Shown: one piece after another, positions 12,497-22,986 of the stretch
How positions within the stretch are numbered: position 1 is the first letter of the stretch
How the letters are laid out: every line of letters starts with the position of its first letter
Origin: Picochlorum sp. 'celeri'
Taxonomy: Eukaryota; Chlorophyta; Trebouxiophyceae
Assembly (NCBI GenBank): GCA_010909725.1
Contig: JAACMV010000018.1
Location: 1-64,000 of the forward strand
Length of the DNA stretch: 64,000 nt
Reading direction: 5' to 3'
Made by a program: the position numbers and the translations under genes
The notes under the pieces: model-generated
Databases searched by the model: none
What the model was told of the DNA's origin: nothing
The model's input: the letters and a program-made list of their open reading frames with translations, nothing else

Positions 12497-12942
12497 TGCC
12501 TGCTCCGCCCTGTCACCTGGTGCCTGCAAATACATTCGTATCCTATTGGTCTACTGTATCCCGAAGCCTGCAGACGAATGACATGCACATCTTACTTGTC
12601 GAGCAAACTCACGCCCTCCTGCCATGGCGAGTCTGCACTCTCCACCTCCAAAGGGGCGGAAGAAGGTCCGGCCATAAATTTCTTCAATTGATTCCGCAGA
12701 GGCAACGTCTGGACCTCCTGGTAGGACGAAAGGCGATCCTGGCGGTGCAACCCTCCCTGATTCGCAACATGGAGAGTGGCCACTCGCACAACGATTGTAG
12801 GAGAGAGAGATGGAAACAGAGAGATCTCCAGAGAACACGCAGTGTCGATGTCAATAGGAATTTCGAATCACATTGCCAGGGTATAATTATTTCCCGATAT
12901 TCGTCCGCAAAATGCAGTCCCTGTAGGGTGTTGAGCAAGGAC

Positions 12943-13610
12943 ATGCAGGTCTGTCGAGCACTCTCGGCTCCGCAGCAGCAACGGCAACTGTCCGGTACAG
13001 GCCACCTCGAGTATCTTAAGAGTCACGTAGGAAAAAACGTGCTGGCGTTCGGGGGGCAGCATAGACCGAGATGCATCGTCGCAGACGCAGGAAAACCTTC
13101 CAGGCCAGTCGAGCATGTTCTTCCTCCTGCCCCCGATTTGGGCGAGAGGAAGGCCGAGCAGTCTTGGAATGCATCATCACTAGCATTTTTGGGTGATAGC
13201 GTGTGGGAGGTACGTGGAAGACATGTGTGGCACTGTTGTTGTTGCCAAGGTAGTTTGCTGAGTGCGTCTGTATTGCCACGGTGCAGCTGTATGCAAGGAG
13301 GCGTCATTTTAGCCCGCCTTCGCACGCATCTCGGTATCGCCAGGCAGTTATTGATCAGGTTCGGGCCGAGGCTCAGTCTGAGGCGTATCAAAAATTGCTC
13401 CATGGTGAGATACTCACAGCAAAGGAGGAGCAGGTGCTGCAGTGGGGGAAGAATGCGCCTGGAACGCTACCCAAAAGATTGAGTGCAGGCAAAGTGACAC
13501 GATCGGTGTATCGAGAGGCGACTGCGCTAGAGTGCTTGGTGGGGTTCTTGTACGCTTCAAATGAGATGACAAGATTACACAGTATTATGAAATTTCTAGA
13601 GCTAGCATGA
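12943..13610 (+). CDS. Mini-ribonuclease III, probably plastid
   Basis: Mini-III enzymes are double-strand-specific RNases of the RNase III catalytic fold without a dsRNA-binding domain; in plants they act on plastid rRNA and intron RNA. Two exons, 12943-13209 and 13287-13610 (intron 77 nt, donor GTACGT, acceptor GTGCAG), give 196 residues. The first ~85 residues are rich in Arg, Gln and Ser and look like an organellar transit peptide. The core follows: [10 protein letters not shown] (the conserved acidic helix), then [22 protein letters not shown] and the [15 protein letters not shown] signature with the second acidic residue. The start is the first in-frame ATG upstream of the core after a sensible presequence. 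It converges with the MYB gene, leaving 14 nt between stop codons if the MYB terminal intron is spliced. Confidence 0.85.
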
Positions 13611-13624
13611 CCAAGGTTTTCAAT

Positions 13625-14733
13625 TCATGGATCTCGGAGTCTTTTTCCGTTGGTGTGAGGAGGAGCAAGTCTGCAACAGGACAAGTACATTGGTTGAATA
13701 CATTGGTTGACAGGGGAATCACCCGCACATGGACAAGAATAAAGGCGTACCCTGCTGTGATATCCGCTGCCATCTTGTCCATCATATCGATGGCCCCTCG
13801 ATGCGATTCAGCAAATTCTTCTGCAGCATTCTGTTGGGCCTGGACAGGCACCAGGCAAGGGCCAGCACCCTGTGGTTTGAAGACCACGCGTGAGGCATTC
13901 TTGGCAATGTCACTCTGTTTTTTCTGCATCATTCTGTCTGGTGCCGAATCCAAATGTCTAGCACTATTACAACTGTACTTGAAAGCAGGGGCTGCTAGAA
14001 GCGACGCTTCCAACAGGGCAGATTGGGCTAATGGAGGGAGCGATTTGAGCATGCCCACGGCAGCATCCACAGATACCTTTGCAATGCCGCTGGGAAGCTT
14101 TGTCTCATCATCTAAAGGCTTTCTATGCTGTTCTAAAGGTAAGAGAGGGGCCCTCGCTGCGTGCTGTCCCGAAAGAGGAGCTCGATTGCTCTGCTGCAGG
14201 GGCATGTGTAGTTCCTGATTGCCCCGACTGACAGCCCTGTGACGAGAGCTTTCCTTCGGGGGATTCTCCAGCAGCCACTCCAAGGTATAATTGCCGCTCA
14301 CATATTTATTATCAAGCTGTTCTGTGGCGTATTTGCGTTTAAGAGTGGAGTTCCAATGATTCTTGACAGCGTTGTCGGTCCTGCCTGGGAGCAACTTGGC
14401 AATGACCGCCCACTTGTTTCCGTGAGCTCGGTGGGCATATATCACCACCGCGTCTTCCCACTCCGAAAACGGCTCTTTTTTAACCTCTGGGTTCAACTGA
14501 TTGCACCATCTGAGCCTGCAACTCTTCCCCGAGCGTCCCGGGATACCACCAGCAATCACCGACCAGTTTTTTGGGCCGTGTTGCATGATAAGTCTACGTA
14601 GCAAATCATCTTCCTGCACTCGTCAAACACACACACACAATATGATACCAAGTTTGTGGAGGAGAATGTGCCGCACTGTGCATACCTCGGCGGTCCAAGC
14701 GCCTTTTTTGAAATCGTCCATCGGTTGCGACAT
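13625..14733 (-). CDS. R2R3-MYB transcription factor, subgroup-22-like
   Basis: This is a two-repeat MYB DNA-binding protein. Three exons, 14733-14686, 14613-13751 and 13670-13625, join in frame to 318 residues. The first intron falls inside repeat R2, right after GAWTAE, and the next exon resumes [10 protein letters not shown]2 contains [21 protein letters not shown], and R3 contains [18 protein letters not shown] then [10 protein letters not shown]. The [17 protein letters not shown] and [10 protein letters not shown] wording is characteristic of plant subgroup 22 (MYB44/MYB73-type) and its algal relatives. The remaining ~200 residues are low-complexity, Ala/Gln-rich and unassigned. If the last intron (13671-13750) is retained, the frame runs to 13585 and overlaps the Mini-III 3' end. 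Confidence 0.88.
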
Positions 14734-15095
14734 GACAGCGTGATTCCGTGTTCACCACATGCGTTCAATTTCGTGACACACGACAATTTTCACCATTGTA
14801 AATATGGGCAGCGCAGGCCCTCGCCTGGCACCTTGTCGAAACCAACCGACGATGGCAGTTAACAACGGGCACGAAGAGACAATTCTTCCTTAATTCGATA
14901 GGCTTTGCAAATTTGCTCTTCCAAGCGCGATTGACCAGGCGATTGGATCGTTGACCGGCCTTCTCCCACGGAGGCGAGTGGAGATGACTACCAAAGAAAA
15001 CGCTGTTCAGCCCAGTACAGAGTTTAATATCCTGCAAAGTAAGTTGAGGCACGTTTCAAGGACCTGTCGCTGGCGTTGATCCGTCTGTTCGAGAA
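14734..15095. other. Intergenic region between divergent MYB and TPP-enzyme genes
   Basis: About 360 nt separate the two divergent start codons, so both promoters should lie here. A frame on the minus strand (14765-15052) has no recognisable similarity and no splice support. I see no TATA box or repeat that I would call. Confidence 0.4.
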
Positions 15096-16814
15096 ATGTC
15101 TTGGAATGGCGCAGAGCAGCTGCTGCAGGCCGCAAAGGACCATGGCATCACCGTTTGTTTTGCAAATCCAGGTTGGTTCGAGTGAATAATGCTATAAAAG
15201 TGGCAGGGGAGCGTGTTCGCTCAATTTGGTCGGATTCCTCTGTCGTTTGCAGGGACATCAGAGATGCACTTTGTGTCAGCCATGGACTCGGTGAAAGGGA
15301 TACGGGCCATTCTGGGTCTGCATGAAACAGTGTGTACAGGTGCAGCAGATGGATACGGTAGAATGGCTAGGAAACCGGCCATGACACTGTTGCATCTGGG
15401 CCCTGGCCTAGCAAATGGTCTGTGCAATCTCCACAATGCCCGTAGAGCAGGGACCCCCCTCGTGAATCTTGTGGGAGAGATGGCCACGTGGCATAAAGGC
15501 GCTGATCCTCTCTTGAATATGGATGTTGAGGGTATCGCGGTAAAGGTGTCAAAGGAGGTTTGGACGTGCAGGGATGGCGAGGATTTGTATCGTGCTATGG
15601 CTACTGCGTGCCTGCAAGCTCAAGCACCACAGAAGGCCATAGGTGGCTCGAACATCTGCACTCTGATCGTTCCACATAATCTCTCGTGGGAAAAGTCACC
15701 GAAGAAGTACGATAGCCGCGGGTTTGCCCTGGAAGGAGGGTCGGGGAAAGAGGCAGCAGGGTCCCCAGAAGTTGATCTGTTTGTGCAAGACTGCGCCAAA
15801 GCTCTCTCGTCTATGCCTGACGGGAAGGTCGCACTGTATATTGGAGGTGCTGCAGCTATACAGGACGACGACGCTCTCCTCCATGTCGGAAAGATCGCAT
15901 CAAAGCTAGGGGCGCCGATATATTGTGAGAATGCATTTGGTAGACTGGACAGGGGGGCTGGTTTACCCCGCCTCACGAGGTTGCCATACTTTCCGGATGA
16001 TGCTTTAAATACTTTGAAAGCATACGGGAGTATTCTGGTCGTCGATGCCCGGCGGCCGGTGGCCAATTTTGGCTATGAGAATGGCCCTTCTCATGTGATG
16101 ACGCTGCCGGATGAGGATATTTGGGAGATAGACTCGGCAGATGTGCACGTGCCCACTGTTCTACGAAAGCTTTCCAAAGCGTTGGGCGCTGAAGACATCG
16201 TGCCGTCAGTAAATTGTAGAGGCAAATTCTGTGACAGAAAAGTTCCGTCCCTCCCTGCCGGCAGATTGAATGCAGCCAAATTGTGCCAGACTCTGGCAGC
16301 ACTGCAGCCAAAGGAAACGATTTTGGTCGACGAGTCACTGACGAGCGGAAATGCGTACTGGGATCTGTCACATGGCTGTGCAGCATTCTCGCACTTGGCT
16401 CTGACTGGCGGCGCTATTGGATGTGGGCCACCACTTGCAGTGGGTGCGGCGATTGCGTGCCCTGACAGGCAAGTTATCAATTTGCAGGCGGATGGTTCTT
16501 GTATGTATAGCCTGCAGGCGCTGTGGACTCAGGCTCGAGAAAATCTCAGAGTCATCACGATTGTGTGTGCCAATAGGTCGTACCAAATTCTAAAGGTGGA
16601 GCTGGCAAAGCAGCAAATAAGCCCTAGCAATGGCCCTTGTGCTCGAGCACTGACAGATATTGGACATCCAGCCATCGACTGGGTGGCCGTGGGGCAGGGG
16701 CTCGGTGTTCCATCACACAGGGCTGAGACAGTTGAGCAACTGGCATCCCAGCTGACGGAAGCTCTGAGTCAGCGAGAAGCGGGACCTTTCTTGATCGAGG
16801 CATGCCTCGCCTGA
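15096..16814 (+). CDS. Thiamine-diphosphate-dependent enzyme, acetolactate-synthase-like large subunit
   Basis: The protein belongs to the IlvB-like ThDP family. Two exons, 15096-15171 and 15253-16814, give 545 residues; the junction restores NPGTSEMHFVSAMDSV, diagnostic of this family. The catalytic glutamate sits in LGLHETVCTGAADGYGRM. The cofactor-binding segment is LQADGSCMYSLQALWTQA...ANRSYQILKVEL, where the usual GDG is ADG. The typical regulatory partner is absent nearby. The sequence is closest to the uncharacterised IlvB-like group with the wording GDGSAMYTIQALWTQARE rather than to true plastid acetolactate synthase, so the substrate is unknown (2-oxo acid carboligase or decarboxylase). 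No obvious transit peptide is present. Confidence 0.85.
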
Positions 16815-17181
16815 ACCCCCACATTCAATGATAAATAAACAATTTATAACCTGTTATAGATTTAAGTGATTGAAAAATGGGACTGGTGGCAAAATATCTG
16901 TTGGAAAGAAACGGTCTCGGCAATGCCGACACCGCGACTCCTACGAGTGAGCAAAATTACTTCAGGTTTCACATGAAGGCGATGGGGTCTTTGCACTGCA
17001 TATCAAATAGTTGCGATAACTTGTTGGGTTTGGACGAGGTGTCGGATGGAGGCGTTCAAAATAGCGTCGAGGAGGCGCAGCCTAACCTCGATTCGCCGAG
17101 CGGCGCCGCTCGTTCCCGCGGGTGAGACATACAATTCAGTTCAAGCATTTACAACGAATGAAGTAGAGTTTAATGATGATA
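16815..17181. other. Intergenic, possible small unrecognised frame
   Basis: This holds the 3' flanks of two convergent genes. An 82-codon frame (16877-17125, +) starting MGLVAKYLLERNGLG has no recognised domain. It may be chance coding potential or a small gene; I do not call it as a CDS. Confidence 0.3.
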
Positions 17182-18195
17182 CTAGGTGCACTTGCTTTTC
17201 CCGTGCCCTTGCAAGGCCCGGGCTGGTCTGAGCAACCTCACTAGGTTCGCCAGCCCTGCCCCATGATTGTGGACACGTACGTTCATACCTCGCATTTTTA
17301 TAGATTCATATGTTGTGATTCCTGAAATCACTTGATATAGCTGTAAGACAAGGAACGTCAAGGTGAATAGAGCACAAACTGTCAAGAATGATACCAGGGC
17401 TGCAAGGTTCCTGTATTTGTTTGCTACGAGGCGAACAAGGAGGGCAATGTAGGATGGGCATCCTGAGCACCGAGACCGCGAAGATAGGGCGTCTAAAAAC
17501 CCCTTTCGCGCTGCATCCTCCCTGATGACGAGTAGCCCAACCACTGCACCATGTGTGCATGCTAGTCCTGTGACGAGTAGAAAGAGCATAAAGAGCCTCA
17601 TGTTATAGAACCCGATCGAGTTTCTAACCCAAATACAGTAGTGGTCGTACAGTGCCACGCAGGATCCCACCATGTTGCAATGCTTTGCCCTGCACGGTCT
17701 CAACCTTTTGCACGTGTCACAGTGCTTTTCTGCTCGCATGCGACCGTCAGGAGGGAACATGTCCCGGAACTGTTCAAGGGTGGAATCTGTGATAATGCCG
17801 GGATCACTGTAGCAAACAAGTCCATAGAGGAGCAGAACCAAAACTGGCCAAGCACCACCTGCCACAGCATGGAAAGACAGGGACTGCGACGCTCCCAAAC
17901 GAGGTACGAGCTCGTACTGTACACCCCAAACGCATCCCGCGTACAGGAACAAAAATGTTAGTTGTCCAAGAGGGTTCTTCGGCGAGGAACAAGCCGATTG
18001 GAGCGCCTCCAGAGCCTGCCCACCTCGTGGACCACACAACGTCACGACGGTTCTCTCAAAACGGTCCCATAATCCATAGGTGAGATAGTAACTCGCATGA
18101 TCTAAGAAGGTGTCTTCAAAATATTCCAAATCTCCGATAAGAACGATCGCCGCGTAGAGAACGGAAGTTATCAAGACCGTTCCACAGAGGAGCAT
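17182..18195 (-). CDS. DHHC-family palmitoyltransferase-like membrane protein (DHYC variant)
   Basis: Protein S-acyltransferases attach palmitate to cysteines at endomembranes. The 337-residue frame begins with a transmembrane helix (MLLCGTVLITSVLYAAIVL), has further helices near residues 85-130, then a cysteine-rich domain, then two more helices. The core reads CDTC, RPCRAKHC, GSCVALYDHYC and ends IWVRNSIGFYN, followed later by the TTYE motif after the last helix. The active-site motif is DHYC rather than DHHC. Two cysteines normally used for zinc binding are missing: HCxxC is HCNMV and NCVG is NSIG. A donor-like AG|GTATGA at about 17293 suggests the C-terminal tail may be spliced differently. 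It may be catalytically altered. Confidence 0.75.
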   Translation of the reverse strand: MLLCGTVLITSVLYAAIVLIGDLEYFEDTFLDHASYYLTYGLWDRFERTVVTLCGPRGGQALEALQSACSSPKNPLGQLTFLFLYAGCVWGVQYELVPRLGASQSLSFHAVAGGAWPVLVLLLYGLVCYSDPGIITDSTLEQFRDMFPPDGRMRAEKHCDTCKRLRPCRAKHCNMVGSCVALYDHYCIWVRNSIGFYNMRLFMLFLLVTGLACTHGAVVGLLVIREDAARKGFLDALSSRSRCSGCPSYIALLVRLVANKYRNLAALVSFLTVCALFTLTFLVLQLYQVISGITTYESIKMRGMNVRVHNHGAGLANLVRLLRPARALQGHGKSKCT

Positions 18196-18393
18196 CCTTG
18201 ACTGATGTGTGCATACCCTTCTGGCATTGGAACTTGATCGTGAATCTCGACATGTAACAAAGAAAAAAGAAAGAAAGAAGAGAAAAGAAACAAAGAAAAG
18301 TTATTCCGTAACTAAAATCCGTAGCAGTTCTATGCATAAGATTCCAAGTCCCAGTCCGGGTACAAGGTATGGACGCAATCAAATAAAATTCAA

Positions 18394-19158
18394 TCAATCT
18401 GTTTGACGATCAAGTAAGGGTTGAATAACCTTCCTGAGACATCTCTGGAGCCTGGCCTGGCCAGCGACATTGGGGTGTAAAATGTCAGCCATGTACTTCC
18501 TGTTGTTTTTCCTCATGTCTTGCATACAGTGACTCACCGTCGCATTATGCTTCCTTGCCAATAGAATATAATCGATATTCACTCCAATTGCAGGCGATAA
18601 GCTTGGGAGAAGAAGTTGAACGACGAGCTCTGAACGAGGCATGTGAGACCTCAGCCAGCCAAGCAAAAAGTCCATCCTCTCTGGTATGTTTGGTGTCTTA
18701 TGCACAACATCATTGATTCCCACGAAGATGACAATGACCTTGGGATCCAACCGAGGCCTTTCTTTGCCAACTGCCAATCTCCAGACGACAGTGCTGATTC
18801 GATCCCCTGGTATTCCATTAGGCTCAGCCAACAAGTCTCCAAAATTGTCCTCCCATACGTCACGGCTACCAGGCACCTTTGACAAATCCACTGGTTTGTT
18901 CCAAGCCGTGATGCTGTCACCAAGAAGCAGCATGTCACCGCGTTTGCCACTATCATCAATCGATTTGATCTGCTCTTTATTTCTAGTGAACTCCCTCCAA
19001 AACATGGAGTTGTCCCGACCTTGCACCCACTCAGGGAGAGTGGAAGAATTGTAATCGTGATTGAATTCAGGCATCACTGCCTCTGTTGCGGCATCTATCC
19101 GCGCGAGATGGGCCAGGAGAACCAGGCTGAGCAGGCACCACATGGCTGGGAAACTCAT
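18394..19158 (-). CDS. Secreted SGNH/GDSL-type hydrolase
   Basis: SGNH hydrolases are esterases or deacetylases acting on lipids or polysaccharide acetyl groups. The 254-residue, intron-free frame has an N-terminal signal peptide (MSFPAMWCLLSLVLLAHLARIDA). All four blocks are visible: LLLGDSITA with the serine nucleophile, the block II glycine in NGIPGDR, block III in VGINDVV, and DILHPNVAG carrying the catalytic Asp and His. The order resembles the platelet-activating-factor acetylhydrolase IB catalytic-subunit/rhamnogalacturonan acetylesterase branch. The substrate cannot be told from sequence. Confidence 0.88.
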   Translation of the reverse strand: MSFPAMWCLLSLVLLAHLARIDAATEAVMPEFNHDYNSSTLPEWVQGRDNSMFWREFTRNKEQIKSIDDSGKRGDMLLLGDSITAWNKPVDLSKVPGSRDVWEDNFGDLLAEPNGIPGDRISTVVWRLAVGKERPRLDPKVIVIFVGINDVVHKTPNIPERMDFLLGWLRSHMPRSELVVQLLLPSLSPAIGVNIDYILLARKHNATVSHCMQDMRKNNRKYMADILHPNVAGQARLQRCLRKVIQPLLDRQTD

Positions 19159-19714
19159 CCTGAGCTCGGTGATGCAGAGTAAAAGATTGATTCTTTGGAT
19201 TGAATTTTATGCAAAAAGAATTGATTAATAGCGGTATGCATCTTTGAAATCGTCAAAATGTCTTGGCGGGAAGTGGATGCGATGTGGCGCCTTGATCAAG
19301 GGTCATGCATGACCTCAGTGAGGGCGCGGTGGTTGGCACGAATTCCGACTCCGGCATTCCCCGACAAATAAGCATGCGTATAAAGTAACCAGAGGGCAAT
19401 GGCCAAAGGCATACACATATAATCTCAAATTGACTGAATGACGTGCGATTTGAGCTGAATCGCACACCATGCCTTGTCCAGTTGACGGATAGATCTAACG
19501 TGCCCGAGCAAGAAAGAAGCAGCAGGATTCTTGATTCTGAGTCAAATAATATTGCGAGAGCGTCGCTATATTATCAATAAAAGGTATGACGCATTGTGCG
19601 GCCATCCGGAGGGAATGCAGAGGGAGACAGAAAGGTGTCTCACCCAAGGTCAACCTGTTTTGTCCTTGTCAACAAGTAGCATGCAAACTCGTAACAAACT
19701 GATTCGAAATGCAG
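19159..19714. other. Intergenic region between divergent genes
   Basis: About 560 nt lie between the SGNH hydrolase and the p25-alpha gene start codons. No repeat, RNA gene or conserved frame is apparent; the region should contain both promoters. Confidence 0.4.
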
Positions 19715-21771
19715 ATGGGAATATTCTCAGGTTTCGGAGCCTCCAAGAGGGGAAAAGATAAGCAACTGAAGCAGGTGCAAGGTCCAAACTCTATCGATGA
19801 CCCACTGGACACCGAGCTTCCAAACCCATCGCTTGTAAGGGAAATGAGTTCCAAAGAGGCTTCTGAAGAAGATTCTCAGGGTTTGAGGGGTCAAAAAATC
19901 GTTGAAAACTCCGAATATCCTCGTATAATGCCTCCCGAAGATAGGAGGGATGCTGTTGTTGGTTCTCCAAATGTCCTCCATCAAGAGTTTACGTTACCGT
20001 CCCCAGAAGTCTGTCAAATACAGACAATGACCCAAAATATGTCGCAACAGGCTCGCGTGGGCTTTGAGAGAATTGCAGGCAAGATCCCAGACCTTGGCTG
20101 TTTACTGGTTGAGTTGTTCGAGCATTTCAAAGCCTTCGAGGCAAGCGCCCTGATTTGTCATGGCCAGCACGAAAATATGTCAGCTTTGGTAGAATTCCTG
20201 GGTCGCTGTTTGGAAGAGTATGGCTGCACAGGTAGGTGTATATTGTTTGGCGCCCATGTGGCGGAGGCTTGAAAAAAAAATGTGATTTCATCCTGCTTGC
20301 AGATCCGCTCAAGAGATTGTCAAACATAGAAGAGCAATCAATCCATCGTGAAATTGAATCGATAATCTCCACTCTACAAAATTTGACCGGGATTGCGGTG
20401 TCATACTCCCAACCAGGATGGGTATATCGACTCTGCATCGACACAGGCTTGCATGAGGGGCTTGTGAATGGAGCATCAGCCCTCGCCAAGTCCTTCCAAG
20501 TTTTGGGCCTGGAGTCAGCCAAGGTACCTATCCTACAAAACACGCACAGATTGGTTGTCGCGGAACTGAGGTCGATTGGCAGCGGTTCATGGACAGCAGG
20601 CCTAAGAGCCATCAGGAAAGACCCTGGTTCCTTGGCGAGGCTGGCGAAAATATTGAGATCTTCCGAAAATGTGCTCACCAGAGAATCATATTTGAACCAA
20701 AGTCTTCCATGGGCGATCGAGTCGATTAGCAACAACGGCAGAGAAGAAGAATGCAAGGCAGTGTTTTTGGAGTACTGTGCCGCCGGTGGGAGCAGTCTCT
20801 TGTCAGCGCAGGGTTTTCAAAGGTACATCATTGATTCTAATCATCTCGACAAATTGGATGACGAAGTCAAGATTCTTCATGCCTGTACAAAATTGTTCGT
20901 CGACATTGACCGGGACTTTGATGGATACTTGTCGCCAGAGGAATTCCAGGACTTCTATTTGCAGAAAAGGGTTCCAGCTATTCGATCTCTTGTGCGCTTG
21001 GTCACAAGTATATCTGTTGAAAGATCTATGCTAGATACTTTCGAGGCCTTTGCTGCCTTTGGATCCAGTGGACGGAGCTCGAAACACCATGATATGCATA
21101 GCAAGCTCTTTCTGGATGGCTTCAGGTTTTCCAAGCTGTGCAAAGATTCGAACATCATCACTAGCAGAGAAAATCAAAAAGAACATGCAGATATTGCATT
21201 TTCCAAGTGCGTCCCTGCGAATTCAAAAAAGATGGATTTTGATCACTTTTTGGTGGCAGTCACACGCCTGAGTGTTGCGGTCAGACTGAGCCTCCCTGAA
21301 GTTTACAAGAGAGTGGCGACCTGCCCGGGTCCCTCATCCACTTGTACCAAAGCTTCGTACGTAAAATTGCATGACGATAAGACCCTATTCACCGGAATAT
21401 ACGCAAGGGGTGGTCCAGATATTGGACCAACTGTTGTTCACATGGAGAAGTATGTGAACAGAAAAGAAAAGCAATACCATGCCAGAACGACTGCGCGGAA
21501 TATGGAAATTACGTTGCCAGAGTCTCCCAAGATGGCAACAACGTCTCGAATTGCTTCTCCCGGACCGAAAACGCCAGGTAGGGGGGCCTCCCTCGAGGCC
21601 TGCCAGGCCAGAAAGGAGAGGGAAAAGGAGAGAGAGCAGGGGGAATCCCTCAAGCAACCAAGCGTCGCGTTTGGACGATCTGGATCTACTGCTAGTCCAC
21701 AGGCAAACAAAAAATCACCCCCATCTGCCGCTGTGGTGTCTGTTGCTGCGTCAACACATGGCCACGCATGA
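19715..21771 (+). CDS. EF-hand and p25-alpha (TPPP-like) domain protein
   Basis: p25-alpha proteins bind and bundle tubulin and occur mainly in ciliated eukaryotes. Two exons, 19715-20231 and 20303-21771, give 661 residues. I chose the second ATG because it yields MGIFSGFG, a plausible N-myristoylation signal; an upstream ATG at 19709 is also in frame. Residues ~1-180 are polar, then a helical segment of unknown type. One canonical EF-hand loop (DRDFDGYLSPEE) lies near residue 390. The p25-alpha domain follows at about residues 450-560, recognised from FSKLCKDSNIIT, DIAFSKCV, the MDFDHFLVAVTRLS helix and FTGIYARGGPD. The C-terminal ~100 residues are basic, Ser/Pro-rich and include a KEREKEREQ stretch, suited to microtubule binding. 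A flagellar or cytoskeletal role is inferred. Confidence 0.8.
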
Positions 21772-22101
21772 CGTCGCTCCATGGGCATGGTCATGGCCAT
21801 GACCGGTCATGGCCTTGCATGGCAGAAGGCGCCCTGTGTGGTAGTTGCTGTCATTTGTAAGAATTTGTATGTGGAGCCCTCCTCCCCAATATTGATCTGG
21901 AAAGATAATTTGTAAGAATTTTAAAAAGTCAGATGACCGACTGTGGAGGTCGATGAGATGAATCCTTAACGTAGTCGTTCCAAATTACTTAGGCACGGTT
22001 CTGCAAAGGGTCTGCAGACGATTGAGGCATTAGATTTGTTGGGCACACGTCTATCAAGCGTTTGATAATAGAGTTGAAATATTATATCGCTCGAGGCCGT
22101 T
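21772..22101. other. Intergenic, nothing recognised
   Basis: This is the 3' flank of the p25-alpha gene and the promoter side of the GAF-domain gene. It contains a short run of repeated ggtcatggccatg-like words at about 21781-21825 but no other structure. Confidence 0.4.
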
Positions 22102-22969
22102 ATGCAAGAGGGTCTGCTGGCCAACGGAGGCCAGGCTTCGGCGTCAACCCCTGGTGCGCCACCCACGAATAGCAGCACCGACAGCGTGGCGTGCGAGAGC
22201 GGTTCGCAGAGTATGAGCGGATTTTTAGTATCATGGAGAGCAAATATACGGCCTAAATTTGTTCCATTGCTTTCTTCCTTGGCAGGGACTCCAGCTGCTA
22301 GCAACCTGCTGCTGTGTCAGGTAGGTAAAAAACTGCATCCAAGGAGGGCCGACCGCTTTTGTTTGCGACCACGTGTGTTACCTGTTCATCTTTGTTTTGT
22401 AGATTTACACGTATCTTCCAGTGCTGACGCTGGGAAAACAGATGCTGCAGTCAGAAGATGTGTGCCTGCTAGGTACTCAGACACTGGATGAGTTTCACAA
22501 GGCTTGCCACAGAGATGGGATCGCTTTGGATCGTGTCGGACCAATGGGTAAGGTTTGGGAGAATGGAGACGTTCAGGTCGTCCAATACGCATCGAATCTC
22601 TCGAAGAATGCGTATCCAATGGACAGATTGCCAATGGAGGCCATTGCAATGATTGGGGAAATTGTCTTCCTGCCAGTGTATGATGCCGCTATCAACAGCC
22701 CAACTCAAGGCATTGTGGCAGTGATTGAATTAATCCTATCTAGAAATACAAACGATGGAATGATCGTCGCAACCATGATCAGCACCCTGGGGGAGATCAT
22801 GCAGGAACTTGGGCTGTCGCTGAGCGCACCCATGAGTGAAAAACAGGGTAACAATAGTAACGAGTTAAACAAGAGCAACTCGTATGTATGCAATAATAAT
22901 ACGGAATGGAACACATCGATACCAGGGAAAGGAATGAGTAGAACAGTGTCGAAGCAATTTCTCCACTGA
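22102..22969 (+). CDS. NIN-like-protein-type GAF domain protein without RWP-RK
   Basis: Two exons, 22102-22320 and 22403-22969 (82-nt intron), give 261 residues. After ~65 polar residues the sequence matches the GAF-like N-terminal domain of plant NIN-like proteins: YLPVLTLGKQML, then LDEFHKACHRDGI, GPMGKVWENGDVQVVQY, NAYPMDRLPMEAIAMIGEIV and FLPVYD...IVAVIELIL. In NIN-like proteins this domain receives the nitrate signal and is followed by RWP-RK and PB1 domains. Here the protein stops ~50 residues after the GAF domain with an Asn/Ser-rich tail, and no RWP-RK sequence lies downstream. The stop is 18 nt from the stop of the convergent THI5-like gene, so no hidden 3' exon fits. It could be a stand-alone sensor or competitor of a full-length relative. 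Confidence 0.65.
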
Positions 22970-22986
22970 ACAATGGATGAAAAAAA

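Noticed and set aside
12421..13482. 353-codon plus-strand frame
   Set aside because: Only its 3' part codes, as the first exon of Mini-III; the rest is antisense to GGT and runs through the Mini-III intron.
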